Notes: generated by a model not told the origin, from the sequence alone. A DNA stretch of 64,000 nucleotides from Flavobacterium tagetis (GCF_016735615.1 NZ_JAERSF010000006.1:1-64000), one strand, 5' to 3'. Positions 9,901 to 17,871 are shown, counted from the stretch's first letter. Translations and numbers: made by a program.

Positions 9901-10058
9901 TGCCAGCAGCCATTTCTACAGGAATTGGTTCAGAATCTCAAAAACCACTTGCCATTGTAATTATTGGAGGTTTAATGACCGCAACTGTATTAACTTTATT
10001 GGTATTTCCAATTTTATTCTGGGTATTCAATAGAAAAAAAGATGTGCCAATAGAATAA
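6960..10058 (+). CDS. Heavy-metal efflux RND pump, CzcA type
   Basis: A 1032-residue proton-driven inner membrane transporter of the RND heavy-metal efflux group, with 12 predicted membrane segments and two large periplasmic loops. Transmembrane helix 4 reads DFGIIIDGAVVMVEG with D396, D402 and E409, equivalent to the DFG-D-E proton pathway of CzcA and CnrA. CusA-type monovalent exporters have a different helix here. Substrate is therefore likely Zn, Co, Cd or Ni rather than Cu or Ag, by inference. The gene closes the operon and is followed by a terminator at 10110-10140. Confidence 0.88.
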   Translation: MNKFIKNIIAFSLKNKAFTFFWVGLLAVAGFISFKNMPIDAFPDVTNTQIIIITQWNGKSAEEVERFVTSPIEISMNSVQKKTSVRSITMFGLSVIKIIFDDGVDDTFARFQVNNLLKNVSLPDDVEPDVQPPYGPTGEIFRYIVKSDSRDSRELLTYQNWVIDKQLRSLPGVADLNVFGGQTKTYEVGVDPIKLAKYNITPLQVYNAVNAGNLNVGGDVIEKNGQAFVVRGVGLLKSKEDIGNIIVDDAGGNPILVKNLADVYESSMPRVGQTGLGNNDDAVEGIVVMRKGENPQETLALIKAKIKDLNDNVLPKDIKIETFYDRDNLMNFTTETVMHNLFEGIILVTVVVFLFMADWRTTFTVSIVIPLSLLFAFLCLKMMGMSANLLSLGAVDFGIIIDGAVVMVEGLFVVLDHRAHQLGMEKFNKIAKGSLIKKTGTEMGKAIFFSKLIIITALLPIFSFQKVEGKMFSPLAFTLGFALLGALIFTLTLVPVLSHILLNKNVKEKHNPFVNFWDRIVGKGFAWTFKHKVQTLIASIGLLAAVFFSAGFLGTEFLPQLNEGALWVTAELPMSTSLPESVKTAAMIRKDLESFPEVKKVLSQTGRSNDGTDPNGFGFIQLQVDLLPKAEWKRKISMDDLINEMDNKLKVHQGITYNYSQPVIDNVAESVAGFKASNAVKIYGDDLNKLDQLANEVLAQIKNIPGIKDAGILRNVGQPEISVILDREKMAAYGVTLSDAQAVLELAFGGKTATEKYEDEKKFDVRVRFSKEYRKDEKDLEEIKVPTISGIKIPLKEICDIKTITGPAFIYRDNTKRFIGVKFSVRDRDLGSTIAEAQQKVNQLKLPAGYTTGWTGEFENQVRASARLAQVVPISLIGIFVLLFILFGNFKDSLLVLANVPFAIIGGIIALHITGMNFGISAGVGFIALLGICIQNGVILISEFHHNLKAKFSLEESIFRGVKARTRAVVMTALMASIGLMPAAISTGIGSESQKPLAIVIIGGLMTATVLTLLVFPILFWVFNRKKDVPIE

Positions 10059-10109
10059 ACAATCAAAATATTTAGTTTTAAATCAATTTGTTGGGATTTA
10101 AAAAAGAAG

Positions 10110-10140
10110 AAGCATCATTCTCGTAATGATGCTTTTTTGT
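10110..10140 (+). terminator. Terminator of the czc-like operon
   Basis: Stem AAGCATCATT (10110-10119) with AATGATGCTT (10125-10134), followed by a T run. The same AAGCATCAT stem core is used again at 11547-11577 and 12072-12104. Confidence 0.8.
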
Positions 10141-10169
10141 TTTTAGATCATTTAACTTTAAAACAAAAA

Positions 10170-10198
10170 AAATGACCTTTTGCTCAGAAAGGTCATTT
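10170..10198 (-). terminator. Terminator of the first ankyrin gene
   Basis: Perfect 11-bp stem AAATGACCTTT (10170-10180) with AAAGGTCATTT (10188-10198), downstream of the leftward gene at 10223. With the neighbouring stem it separates the two convergent transcripts. Confidence 0.75.
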
Positions 10199-10222
10199 TA
10201 CTAACTCAAAACTTTTAAACTG

Positions 10223-10603
10223 TTATTTCAAATCTTTCAAAAGCGCAATTGCATCTGAAGCATTTGATGTTTGTGCATATTTCAATGCCGTAAAACCTTT
10301 TTCATTTTTGGCATTAGGATTTGCTCCATTAGCCAATAAAACTTTAATGATTTCATGTTTATTGTAACGTGCAGCGATCATTAAAGGAGTAAAATCTTCA
10401 GAGATCTGATTAACGTCTGCGCCGTATTCAATAAACTTTTTAACTGTTTCAATGTCGCCTTTACTAATAGCAACATTCAAAGGAGTTGCAGTATAACCTG
10501 TGCGCTCAATTGGATTTTTAACAGTTGTAACTCCGTTTGAAGCCATTGCTACATTTCCAAATGTCACTAAGGCTAGTCCTAAATAAATAACTGATTTTTT
10601 CAT
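10223..10603 (-). CDS. Secreted ankyrin-repeat protein, paralogue 1
   Basis: A 126-residue protein with a signal peptide (about 1-21, ending VAMA) and three ankyrin units: TPLNVAISKGDIETVKKFIE, then FTPLMIAARYNKHEIIKVLL with GANPNAKN, then FTALKYAQTSNASDAIALL. It is a small exported protein-interaction module. Two close relatives lie at 11595-11978 and 12125-12505 on the same strand, and all three share a conserved leader before the start codon. The partner is unknown. No catalytic residues are visible. Confidence 0.82.
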   Translation of the reverse strand: MKKSVIYLGLALVTFGNVAMASNGVTTVKNPIERTGYTATPLNVAISKGDIETVKKFIEYGADVNQISEDFTPLMIAARYNKHEIIKVLLANGANPNAKNEKGFTALKYAQTSNASDAIALLKDLK

Positions 10604-10636
10604 AATGATTGATGTTTATTAAATGATTGATGATGA
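10604..10636 (-). promoter_or_regulatory. Conserved leader of the ankyrin paralogues
   Basis: Read on the minus strand, the bases before the start are ATCATCATCAATCATTTAAT then AAACATCAATCATT. Nearly the same sequence precedes the second paralogue (12010-11979) and a diverged version precedes the third (12543-12506). This is shared 5' untranslated sequence carried along in the duplication, or kept for translation control. Confidence 0.5.
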
Positions 10637-10988
10637 TTTTAATTTGATGATGTAAAAGTAAAATATTTTATCGTATTATGCATTACAAAGTACCATGTTT
10701 TAACCAATTCTTAACAGTTACTTAATAAAACGGTAATCAAAGAACCTTTAAGTTATCAAATTATTGATTTTACTATAATAGACTACAGAAAAGAAAAAAT
10801 GTTACAACAAATCTTATTTTTTTTCAATCTTTTTGCAAAGGCAGTTATTTCGAACTCTCAATTATTTTTTTAAATTTACTATAAGATTAAAAATCAAAAG
10901 CATATTTTTTTAATCTAAAAGCCCTATAATTTGTCACTTAGCAAAAAAAATCTGTTTAAAAAAGCTATTAACCTTAAAACAAAAAACC
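10637..10988. other. Intergenic region, 352 bp
   Basis: Very AT-rich spacer between the divergent ankyrin and SRPBCC genes. Minus-strand TACTTTG near 10690 may be a -7 element for the ankyrin gene. A further promoter for the rightward gene is expected before 10989 but no clear TAnnTTTG was found. No coding sequence or RNA gene was seen. Confidence 0.5.
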
Positions 10989-11531
10989 ATGATTTTTATT
11001 AAAAGATTACTCGTCATCTTAATTTTATTTATTTCAATTGTTTTAATTGCGGCTTATTTTATGCCAAAGGAATATTCGGTTGAAAGAGAAATTACAATAA
11101 ATAGATCTGCTGATAGTATTTTTAAGTATGTCAGATCCCTAAAAAATCAAAATGAGTTTAGTGTATGGGCGAATATGGATCCAAAAATGAAAGTTAATTA
11201 TAAAGGAATTGATGGCGCAGTAGGCTCTGTATCTTCTTGGGAAAGTAATGTTAAAGAAGTTGGCGTTGGCGAGCAAGAAATTACAAAAATAACAGAAGGA
11301 CGACGCCTAGATTTTGCACTTCGTTTTAAAAAGCCAATGGAAGATACTGCTGTTGGTTTTATGTCTACAGAACCTGTTTCAGGAAATCAGACAAAAGTAA
11401 AATGGGGAATCAGCGGTGTAATTCCTTATCCAACCAATATTATGCTTCCCATGCTGAAAATGGATCAAATGATTGGAAACGATTTACAAAAAGGTTTAGA
11501 AAACCTAAAAGATAAGATGGAAGAGAATTAA
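10989..11531 (+). CDS. SRPBCC family protein
   Basis: A 180-residue protein with one N-terminal membrane anchor (about 5-25) followed by a START/polyketide-cyclase-like SRPBCC fold (about 30-175): EYSVEREITINRSADSIF, a W-x-N-M-D segment, and a closing amphipathic helix LQKGLENLKDKMEEN. Such proteins bind hydrophobic ligands in a deep pocket. Here the ligand is unknown. It is transcribed opposite to the ankyrin paralogues around it, so it interrupts the tandem array. Confidence 0.78.
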   Translation: MIFIKRLLVILILFISIVLIAAYFMPKEYSVEREITINRSADSIFKYVRSLKNQNEFSVWANMDPKMKVNYKGIDGAVGSVSSWESNVKEVGVGEQEITKITEGRRLDFALRFKKPMEDTAVGFMSTEPVSGNQTKVKWGISGVIPYPTNIMLPMLKMDQMIGNDLQKGLENLKDKMEEN

Positions 11532-11546
11532 TCTCTCATTAAAAAT

Positions 11547-11577
11547 AAAAAGCATCATCGAGAAAATGATGCTTTTT
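11547..11577. terminator. Bidirectional terminator
   Basis: Stem AAAAAGCATCAT (11547-11558) with ATGATGCTTTTT (11566-11577) between the convergent SRPBCC gene and the second ankyrin gene. A and T runs on both sides suit termination in both directions. Confidence 0.8.
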
Positions 11578-11594
11578 TCTTTTTCATAAAATGA

Positions 11595-11978
11595 CTATCG
11601 TCGCGACTTTTCTAAAATAGCTATCGATTCAGTTGCTTTAGCATAATTAGCATAGTCCAAAGCTTTAAACCCTTGCTCATTTACAATTGATGACTTAGCA
11701 CCATTTGCTAATAAAATTTTAATAATTTCAAAATGATTATAACGAGCAGCTAACATTAGCGGCGTCATCTTTCTTGAAATCTTATTGACATCTGCACCGT
11801 ATTCAATACATTTTTTCACTTTTTCAATATCTCCCTTGCATATAGCTCTGTGTAAAGGTGATGCAGAATAAGCTGGAATCTCAATTTTATTTTTAATTGC
11901 CAACTCTTTACTAGAAGCAGTGGCAAAACTTGCAAATGCGACAAAAGTCATTCCTAAGATAATTACTGTCTTTTTCAT
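11595..11978 (-). CDS. Secreted ankyrin-repeat protein, paralogue 2
   Basis: A 127-residue protein with a signal peptide (about 1-21, ending ATAS) and ankyrin units such as SPLHRAICKGDIEKVKKCIE and TPLMLAARYNHFEIIKILL. It is closer to paralogue 3 than to paralogue 1: the two share TPLMLAAR, KILLANGAK and a LDYA-YAK motif near the end. C-terminal basic residues KSRR differ from the others. Function is unknown beyond a binding module outside the cytoplasm. Confidence 0.82.
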   Translation of the reverse strand: MKKTVIILGMTFVAFASFATASSKELAIKNKIEIPAYSASPLHRAICKGDIEKVKKCIEYGADVNKISRKMTPLMLAARYNHFEIIKILLANGAKSSIVNEQGFKALDYANYAKATESIAILEKSRR

Positions 11979-12010
11979 AATTGATTGTTTATTAAGTGAT
12001 TGATGATGAT
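11979..12010 (-). promoter_or_regulatory. Conserved leader of ankyrin paralogue 2
   Basis: Minus strand: ATCATCATCAATCACTTAAT then AAACAATCAATT before the start codon. It is nearly identical to the leader of paralogue 1. Confidence 0.5.
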
Positions 12011-12071
12011 ATATTTATACTATAGACGACTAATAAATGATTTGGTTTCTGATTTTTGAAAAAAGAATAAA

Positions 12072-12104
12072 AAAAGCATCATCTTTCTATAAGATGATGC
12101 TTTT
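12072..12104 (-). terminator. Terminator of ankyrin paralogue 3
   Basis: Perfect 14-bp stem AAAAGCATCATCTT (12072-12085) with AAGATGATGCTTTT (12091-12104), 20 bp beyond the stop of the leftward gene. Confidence 0.8.
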
Positions 12105-12124
12105 CTTTTTTGCTTTTAAAAATT

Positions 12125-12505
12125 TTATCTAAGCCCTTTTAAAATGGCTGCAGACTCAGTTGATTTCGCATATCTGGCATAATCCAATGCTCTAAGTCCA
12201 TGCGAATTTTCAATTGAAGGTTTAGCTCCATTTGCCAATAAAATTTTAATAATTTCTACATTATTAAAACGAGCCGCAAGCATTAAAGGCGTCATGTTTC
12301 GCACAATTTTATTTACATCTGCGCCATATTCAATGCTTTTCTTTACGGTTTCAACATCTCCATTGCACACTGCCAAATGTAAAGGCGATGAAAAATTGAA
12401 AGGAATTTCAATTTGATTTTTACTTTCTAACTTCAAGTTAGAAGCTGTTGCAAAATTTGCAAATACGGCCAAAGCCGTTCCGAAAACGATTACTGTTTTT
12501 TTCAT
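12125..12505 (-). CDS. Secreted ankyrin-repeat protein, paralogue 3
   Basis: A 126-residue protein with a signal peptide (about 1-21, ending ATAS) and ankyrin units SPLHLAVCNGDVETVKKSIE, TPLMLAARFNNVEIIKILL and LRALDYARYAKSTESAAIL. With paralogues 1 and 2 it forms a local family produced by duplication. Each copy has its own leader and terminator, so they are probably expressed independently. Confidence 0.82.
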   Translation of the reverse strand: MKKTVIVFGTALAVFANFATASNLKLESKNQIEIPFNFSSPLHLAVCNGDVETVKKSIEYGADVNKIVRNMTPLMLAARFNNVEIIKILLANGAKPSIENSHGLRALDYARYAKSTESAAILKGLR

Positions 12506-12674
12506 GATTGATTGCTTGTTTAATGATTAATGATTGTGATGATTACTTGTTAGACGCTCATTACATAGAAAACGTTGCATTAGAAATGAAAAAAAGATAA
12601 AATTTCTTGGAGCAAGATTAAAAACCTCAATCAAGCACGCTGAAGTGTGTTTTTAATTTAATTTTTAGCAAAAA

Positions 12675-12708
12675 AAAATACCCTGCTGTAAAAACAGCAG
12701 GGTATTTT
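12675..12708 (-). terminator. Terminator of purC
   Basis: Perfect 15-bp stem AAAATACCCTGCTGT (12675-12689) with its complement at 12694-12708 and an AAAA loop, 45 bp beyond the purC stop. Confidence 0.85.
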
Positions 12709-12752
12709 ATTATAAATTTTAAAGCTTAAGTATTCGTTTAAGCTCGAAATTG

Positions 12753-13706
12753 TTATTTTGAAGAAAGGTATTCTAATACATTTTTTTCAATACGCTGATC
12801 AATATTATCAATATCAGCTTTTACAAATTCCTCTCCTAAAATGTTCTCATATAATTCAATATATCTTTCAGAAACAGATTCAATGTATTCATCTGACATG
12901 TTTGGAATTTGCTGCCCATCTTTTCCTTGAAAATCATTTTCGATTAACCAACGACGAACAAATTCTTTAGATAATTGTTTTTGCTCCTCTCCTTTTTCTT
13001 GTCTTTCAGCATATCCGTCTGCGTAGAAATAACGAGAAGAATCTGGTGTATGGATTTCGTCAATTAAAACAATAACACCATCTTTTGTTTTTCCGAATTC
13101 GTATTTTGTATCTACCAAAATCAATCCGCGTTTAGCAGCGATTTCAGTTCCTCTTTGAAATAAAGCTCTTGTATATTTTTCTAGAATTAAATAATCTTCT
13201 TCAGAAACAATTCCTTTAGCCAAAATATCTTCGCGAGAAATATCTTCGTCATGAGAACCATTGTCTGCTTTTGTAGTTGGTGTAATAATTGGCTCTGGAA
13301 ATTTATCGTTTTCTTTTAAACCTTCAGCCATTGTTACGCCACAGATTTGTTTTCTTCCTGTTGCATATTCACGAGCTGCATGTCCAGAAAGGTAACCGCG
13401 AATAACCATTTCTACTTTAAAAGGATCACATAAGTGTCCAACAGCAACGTTTGGATCTGGAGTAGCAATCAGCCAGTTTGGAACGATATCTTGCGTCAAT
13501 TCCATAAATTTTGTTGCAATCTGGTTCAAGATTTGTCCTTTGTACGGAATTCCTTTTGGCAAAACTACATCAAAAGCCGAAAGTCTATCGGTTGCTACCA
13601 TTACTAAAAGTTCGTCGTTAATATTGTAAACTTCTCTAACTTTTCCGCGGTAAACTGATTTCTGGTTCGGGAAATTAAAATTTGTAGTTGTGATTGTATT
13701 GCTCAT
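12753..13706 (-). CDS. purC: SAICAR synthetase
   Basis: Phosphoribosylaminoimidazole-succinocarboxamide synthase, 317 residues. It joins CAIR and aspartate using ATP in purine synthesis, in the cytoplasm. Seen in the sequence: YRGKVREVYNI (ATP-binding strand-turn, about 19-29), ATDRLSAFDVVLP (about 37-49), IATPDPNVAVGH, EMVIRGYLSGHAAREY (about 98-113) and the metal region VLIDEIHTPDSSRYF. The length fits the longer SAICAR synthase form used by Bacteroidota and yeast. It stands alone with its own promoter and terminator. Confidence 0.95.
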   Translation of the reverse strand: MSNTITTTNFNFPNQKSVYRGKVREVYNINDELLVMVATDRLSAFDVVLPKGIPYKGQILNQIATKFMELTQDIVPNWLIATPDPNVAVGHLCDPFKVEMVIRGYLSGHAAREYATGRKQICGVTMAEGLKENDKFPEPIITPTTKADNGSHDEDISREDILAKGIVSEEDYLILEKYTRALFQRGTEIAAKRGLILVDTKYEFGKTKDGVIVLIDEIHTPDSSRYFYADGYAERQEKGEEQKQLSKEFVRRWLIENDFQGKDGQQIPNMSDEYIESVSERYIELYENILGEEFVKADIDNIDQRIEKNVLEYLSSK

Positions 13707-13734
13707 TATCTAGTTGTGTTGTTTTTTATGAAGG

Positions 13735-13766
13735 CAAATTTAAAACTATTTGGCAGAGCAAACAAA
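13735..13766 (-). promoter_or_regulatory. purC promoter
   Basis: Minus strand: TTTG at 13766-13763, a 20-nt spacer, then TAAATTTG at 13742-13735, an exact TAnnTTTG. The leader to the purC start would be about 24 nt. Confidence 0.6.
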
Positions 13767-13792
13767 GAAAATATTACTTCAATTTTAGTGAA

Positions 13793-14386
13793 TTATTTAA
13801 AGCTTAAAATTCCTTTGCCAAAAGATTTAATAGATTCATCTAAAGCTCCTATTGTAGTATCGGTTAACTTTCTAAAATCATCTGATTGTACAATCAGAAT
13901 TTGCCCTTGATTATGTGTTGGTGCGGTGGGAACAAAAATCACGGCAGAACCGTTTTCATTCTCTTCAATTAAATGTGCAGGTTGCCAAAAATCTCCGTTT
14001 TTAAACAAAATAGGCAAATCTGTAACGGGTTTAGGCTCATGATTTCTTTTTAAAAGTTTTTCTTCAGCCTCTTTTTTATTTTTTTCATAACCAGGCAAAA
14101 AGATCATCAGCTTCTCGTCTATCCAATTCGTAAATCGTTTTAAAACGGCCAATCGCATTAAATAGCCACTTAAATAAATCAAAATCAACAATATTAATCC
14201 ACCAGCAATATCTGTTGCATATTTTCCCAATACCAAATCTAAGCGTAGAAAGTGTGCAAATTTTTCTCCATAATCCTGAAAGAACTTCCAGACTTTTCCC
14301 AACAAAATAAAAAAAACTAAAAGTGGTAATAAAACTAATGCTCCTGAAATGCAATTTCGTTCAGCTTGAAGTAAAAATCTTTTCAT
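13793..14386 (-). CDS. DUF502 family membrane protein
   Basis: A 197-residue inner membrane protein with two membrane segments (about 14-30 and 58-80) and a soluble C-terminal domain. The features of DUF502 proteins are seen: an early GALVLLPLLVFF helix, a second helix GLILLILIYLSGYLM and the late FVPTAPTHNQGQILIV segment (usually a TPNPTSG-like motif). Function is not established. It is followed by purC in the same direction, with a promoter of purC between them. Confidence 0.8.
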   Translation of the reverse strand: MKRFLLQAERNCISGALVLLPLLVFFILLGKVWKFFQDYGEKFAHFLRLDLVLGKYATDIAGGLILLILIYLSGYLMRLAVLKRFTNWIDEKLMIFLPGYEKNKKEAEEKLLKRNHEPKPVTDLPILFKNGDFWQPAHLIEENENGSAVIFVPTAPTHNQGQILIVQSDDFRKLTDTTIGALDESIKSFGKGILSFK

Positions 14387-14410
14387 GATTAAATAGTTAA
14401 GGTTAAAAAA

Positions 14411-14443
14411 ATAAGAGCTAACTCTCTGTGAATTAGCTCTTAT
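14411..14443 (-). terminator. Terminator after the HAD hydrolase gene
   Basis: Perfect 11-bp stem ATAAGAGCTAA (14411-14421) with TTAGCTCTTAT (14433-14443), between the HAD gene and the DUF502 gene. Confidence 0.7.
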
Positions 14444-14497
14444 AAAAATAACTATTATTTATTATTCAGCAACAAACTGAATATAAAACATTCTTAA

Positions 14498-15328
14498 TTA
14501 AGTTGTTGCAAACTCTTTATCTAGAATTTTTGAAGCAATATATTTTGCAACACCATCTTCTGCATTTGTTTTAATTACTTCTAAATCTGGTAAAGCATCT
14601 TTTAAAATTGATGGAGCATTACCCATAATTAGACCTTTTCCAGTTGAAGACAGCATTTGCAAATCATTAAAACCATCTCCAAACGAAATAGCTTCATCCA
14701 TAGTAAATCCTTCTTTTTCTAACACTTTTGCAATTGCAACTGCTTTGTCTACAGATTTATCCATAAATTCCAAACAAGTTGGCAAGCTAAAAGCATGATG
14801 CAAATGCTCTGAAGAATTGGCTAAAACAGCATCTCTCACTTTCAACAATTTTTCATGATTATCGCATGAAAAAAAGATTTTAATCGCTTTGAAATCTTCT
14901 ATAGTTTTATAATCGACTAATTCTGGACGGTATTTTAATTCGGCTTGGAAAGAATTTAATCTTTCATTCCATTTATTAGTTTGCCAAACATTTTCCTTAA
15001 ATAATACAACTGTCACATCTGGATCGATTTCTATATTTAATGCCGCTTTAACTACATCGCTGTCTAAATTAAAAGCAAAAAGTTCTTCTCTATTTGGTGA
15101 ATGAATTCTTCCTCCGTTAGAACTTACAAGGTAAATTGGAACTTCAAGCGTATCAATTATAGCCATTGCATCAAGATGATGACGTCCTGTAGCTACAACA
15201 ATCAAATAACCCTGATTATGAAGTTCTTGAAAAATTGATTTTGTGTAATCTGATATTCTGTGTTGTGGGTTGAGTAAAGTTCCATCAAGGTCACTTACTA
15301 CCGCTTTTATATTTTTAAGTTTTGTCAT
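14498..15328 (-). CDS. Cof-type HAD-IIB phosphatase
   Basis: A 276-residue cytoplasmic phosphatase of the HAD superfamily, Cof subfamily, which usually removes phosphate from sugar phosphates or flavin intermediates. Motif I is VSDLDGTLL with nucleophile D13 and acid D15, motif II is VVATGRHH, motif III includes the late Lys of DKAVAI, and motif IV is SFGDGFNDLQML. A C2B-type cap lies between about 80 and 200. Substrate cannot be told from the sequence. Confidence 0.87.
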   Translation of the reverse strand: MTKLKNIKAVVSDLDGTLLNPQHRISDYTKSIFQELHNQGYLIVVATGRHHLDAMAIIDTLEVPIYLVSSNGGRIHSPNREELFAFNLDSDVVKAALNIEIDPDVTVVLFKENVWQTNKWNERLNSFQAELKYRPELVDYKTIEDFKAIKIFFSCDNHEKLLKVRDAVLANSSEHLHHAFSLPTCLEFMDKSVDKAVAIAKVLEKEGFTMDEAISFGDGFNDLQMLSSTGKGLIMGNAPSILKDALPDLEVIKTNAEDGVAKYIASKILDKEFATT

Positions 15329-15466
15329 ATTAATATTCTAATATTTAGAATTGCAAATTTACGGCTTTAAGCTTGGTTAGACAAAGATTAGAGGCTTTGA
15401 AAACCAAAATTGAGGTAAGTTTATTATTTATTTAACTATTCCGTTAAATATTGCTATATAAATAAT

Positions 15467-15829
15467 TTAAATCTTAACAATTCCTGTTTTATATAAATCA
15501 ATAGCTTTTCTAATTATTATTTCAATCTGTTCCAAAGGCAAATCTTCATTAACATCAAACAGCATAATTTTCATTCTAGAGCGATTTTCTTGAATAAGAA
15601 AAACTTCGTCAAAATGCTTTCCTTCTACAATTCCTATATAAGGTTCTTTGAGTTTTTTATGAATCCACAAATAGCAGAACATTTTTCCTTTATAAGAGAA
15701 GAATGGCATTCCATATTTTAGAGTATTGGTTATCTCCTGATCTTGTTTTAGAATGATTTCTTTTAATGCCAGAAATATCCCTTTTATAGGTTCTTCTTGG
15801 TTTAGGTAAAAATCATCTAGTTGTTTCAT
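15467..15829 (-). CDS. DUF1801 domain protein
   Basis: A 120-residue single-domain protein with the DUF1801 (YdhG-like) pattern: an early helix EPIKGIFLALKEII, then TNTLKYGMPFFSYKGKMFCY and a final helix EIIIRKAIDLYKTG. These small proteins have an SufE-like or iron-chaperone-like fold by family description, but the role is not settled. It lies 14 bp after the hypothetical gene at 15844-16530, so the two may be co-transcribed. Confidence 0.78.
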   Translation of the reverse strand: MKQLDDFYLNQEEPIKGIFLALKEIILKQDQEITNTLKYGMPFFSYKGKMFCYLWIHKKLKEPYIGIVEGKHFDEVFLIQENRSRMKIMLFDVNEDLPLEQIEIIIRKAIDLYKTGIVKI

Positions 15830-15843
15830 TTTTTTAATTGAAT

Positions 15844-16530
15844 TTAATATTCAAACCCATTTTTCCAATCAACAATTTCTTTTGGATGATTATAATCATT
15901 TGGATAATTACCTTTGATAAATTCAAACTGATTTTTTGTCAATAATACAATTTTTCCGTCATTGCCTGAGCTAATCGGATAAAACTGTTCATTACTATCT
16001 TGCATTTTAAGCTGATCATTTAACATTTCAATGAAATTCGAATATGCTATTGTCCAATCGTAATTTCCAAAATCATTATCGAAAGCAACATATTCTTTTC
16101 CGTTTAGTTTTATCTTATGAAGTAAATGTTTATCAGTTTGAGATTCAAATTCTTCAGATATTACAAGTTTTAGATTTAACTTATCAAATAAAACTTTAAA
16201 GGTTTCTAAATATTGAATTAATCCTCCTCCTTCAAACAATGTTTCAGAATCAATAAAATAAAATCTATTATCTGTAAAACTTAAATCTTCTCTCATTTGA
16301 CCTTCAAAGAAATTCAATTGATCATAAGACTTTTCAAATTCATATCTTGTAATTTGCAAATCATTTTTATCGGTTAAACTGAAAAAATTCAATCTGTTTA
16401 ATTCTTGAACAATTTCCTTTCCACTTAATTTGTTTATTTTTCTTTCTGTTTTATTTTCTTCTCTTTTTTGAGCATAAAACTTAACTGCAAAAAAAAGTAA
16501 ACCAACAATCAAAATAATTTTACTTTCCAT
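15844..16530 (-). CDS. Hypothetical exported protein
   Basis: A 228-residue protein I do not recognise. The N-terminus (about 1-20, IILIVGLLFFAVKFYAQ) is a signal peptide or anchor. The rest is acidic and aromatic, with FFSLTDKNDLQITRYEFEKS, GGGLIQYLETF and a closing IVDWKNGFEY. No metal site, repeats or further membrane segments are visible. It precedes a DUF1801 gene by 14 bp and lies between that gene and phoH. Probably a real lineage-specific gene, since the signal peptide and codon pattern look normal for the region. Confidence 0.6.
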   Translation of the reverse strand: MESKIILIVGLLFFAVKFYAQKREENKTERKINKLSGKEIVQELNRLNFFSLTDKNDLQITRYEFEKSYDQLNFFEGQMREDLSFTDNRFYFIDSETLFEGGGLIQYLETFKVLFDKLNLKLVISEEFESQTDKHLLHKIKLNGKEYVAFDNDFGNYDWTIAYSNFIEMLNDQLKMQDSNEQFYPISSGNDGKIVLLTKNQFEFIKGNYPNDYNHPKEIVDWKNGFEY

Positions 16531-16552
16531 TCTTTTTCAATGATAATAAAAA

Positions 16553-16599
16553 AATATTCGTTTTGCACTTTTCAAAAGAAAACGTACAAAACGAATATT
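16553..16599 (-). terminator. Terminator of phoH
   Basis: Perfect 13-bp stem AATATTCGTTTTG (16553-16565) with CAAAACGAATATT (16587-16599), 58 bp beyond the phoH stop. The loop is 21 nt, rather long. Confidence 0.65.
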
Positions 16600-16656
16600 A
16601 ATAAATGTTAAAACACAATTCACGATTTACATTCAACATTTGACTAAAATTTATAA

Positions 16657-17607
16657 TTAATCGTGGTTTTCTATTTGCTTATACGCATCGATTACCTTTT
16701 TAACCAATCTGTGACGAACGATATCTTTATCATCCAGATAAATAATTCCGATGCCTTCAATATCTTTCAGAACCAAAAGTGCTTCTTTAAGACCAGAAAT
16801 GGTTCTTCGCGGCAAATCGACCTGACCTGGATCACCAGTAATCATGAATTTGGCATTTTTTCCCATACGGGTCAAAAACATTTTCATTTGTGAATGTGTG
16901 GTATTTTGAGCCTCGTCAAGAATTACAAAAGCATTGTCAAGAGTTCGTCCGCGCATAAAAGCTAAAGGTGCAATCTGGATAATTCCTTTCAGAATATAAT
17001 CTTCCAGTTTTTCATTCGGAATCATATCGCGTAATGCGTCATAAAGCGGTTGCATGTAAGGATCAAGTTTTTCCTTCATATCTCCAGGCAAGAAACCAAG
17101 ATTTTCACCTGCTTCAACTGCCGGACGCGTCAGAATGATTCTTTTTACTTCCTTATCCTTCAGCATTTTTACTGCCATTGCAACTCCCGTGTACGTTTTT
17201 CCTGTTCCGGCTGGACCTACTGCAAAAACCATATCGTTCTTTTTAACAGTATCAACCAGCAATTGCTGATTTGGCGTCATTGCCTTCACAATCTTACCGC
17301 CAACACCATGAACTAAGATTTTGTCATGATCGTAAGCTCTCTTTTCATCCTGACCATCACTCATTATTACACGTTCTATTACATTATCGTCAATATTGTT
17401 GTAACGTGTAAAGTGAAGCATTAATCTTTGAAATCTTTTTTCGAATTCGTCTAAAACTTCTTTTTCGCCAAATGCCTTTAAAGTTGTCCCTCGCGCTACG
17501 ATTTTAAGCTTCGGGTAATACTTTTTAATGATTTCTAAATGGCTGTCTTGCGCGCCCCAAAATTCTTTTGGTGCAATATCTACTAGCTCGATTATTCTTT
17601 CGTTCAA
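16657..17607 (-). CDS. phoH: PhoH family ATPase
   Basis: A 316-residue cytoplasmic ATPase of the PhoH type. An N-terminal KH-like region (about 1-100, with IVARGTTLKAFG) precedes the PhoH ATPase core with Walker A GPAGTGKT at 131-138, ILTRPAVEAGENLGFLPGD, Walker B FVILDEAQNTT and the GDPGQVDLP loop. The family is linked to RNA metabolism and phosphate or stress responses; the precise role is unknown. It is divergent from the SAM hydrolase gene. Confidence 0.9.
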   Translation of the reverse strand: MNERIIELVDIAPKEFWGAQDSHLEIIKKYYPKLKIVARGTTLKAFGEKEVLDEFEKRFQRLMLHFTRYNNIDDNVIERVIMSDGQDEKRAYDHDKILVHGVGGKIVKAMTPNQQLLVDTVKKNDMVFAVGPAGTGKTYTGVAMAVKMLKDKEVKRIILTRPAVEAGENLGFLPGDMKEKLDPYMQPLYDALRDMIPNEKLEDYILKGIIQIAPLAFMRGRTLDNAFVILDEAQNTTHSQMKMFLTRMGKNAKFMITGDPGQVDLPRRTISGLKEALLVLKDIEGIGIIYLDDKDIVRHRLVKKVIDAYKQIENHD

Positions 17608-17804
17608 ATGAAGTAGTTTTAAATTAAAAATTCCTTTTAATATTTAGTGGTTGTCGGGTCTTTTTTATTTATCACAATAATCAAACTCAGTTTTCAATTT
17701 CATTATCATAAAACTTAAATCAGTGTTTTTGAATATTGTAACTTGCAAATGCTTTAAAAATCACAATTTGTCTTTTCTTTCTTTCAATTTGTGTTTACTA
17801 TTAT

Positions 17805-17812
17805 TAGCTTTG
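17805..17812 (+). promoter_or_regulatory. -7 element of the SAM hydrolase gene
   Basis: TAGCTTTG is an exact TAnnTTTG, 60 bp before the ATG at 17872. The nearest upstream TTG (17789) is only 13 nt away, so the -33 part is weak. Confidence 0.45.
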
Positions 17813-17871
17813 CATTTCTCAAATTTAATGAAAATTAGATTTAAATACTATCAATAGTTATAAACAAAAAT

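Noticed and set aside
14085..14354. 89-codon frame overlapping the DUF502 gene on the same strand
   Set aside because: It is a shifted frame of a well-supported membrane protein gene and has no domain of its own.
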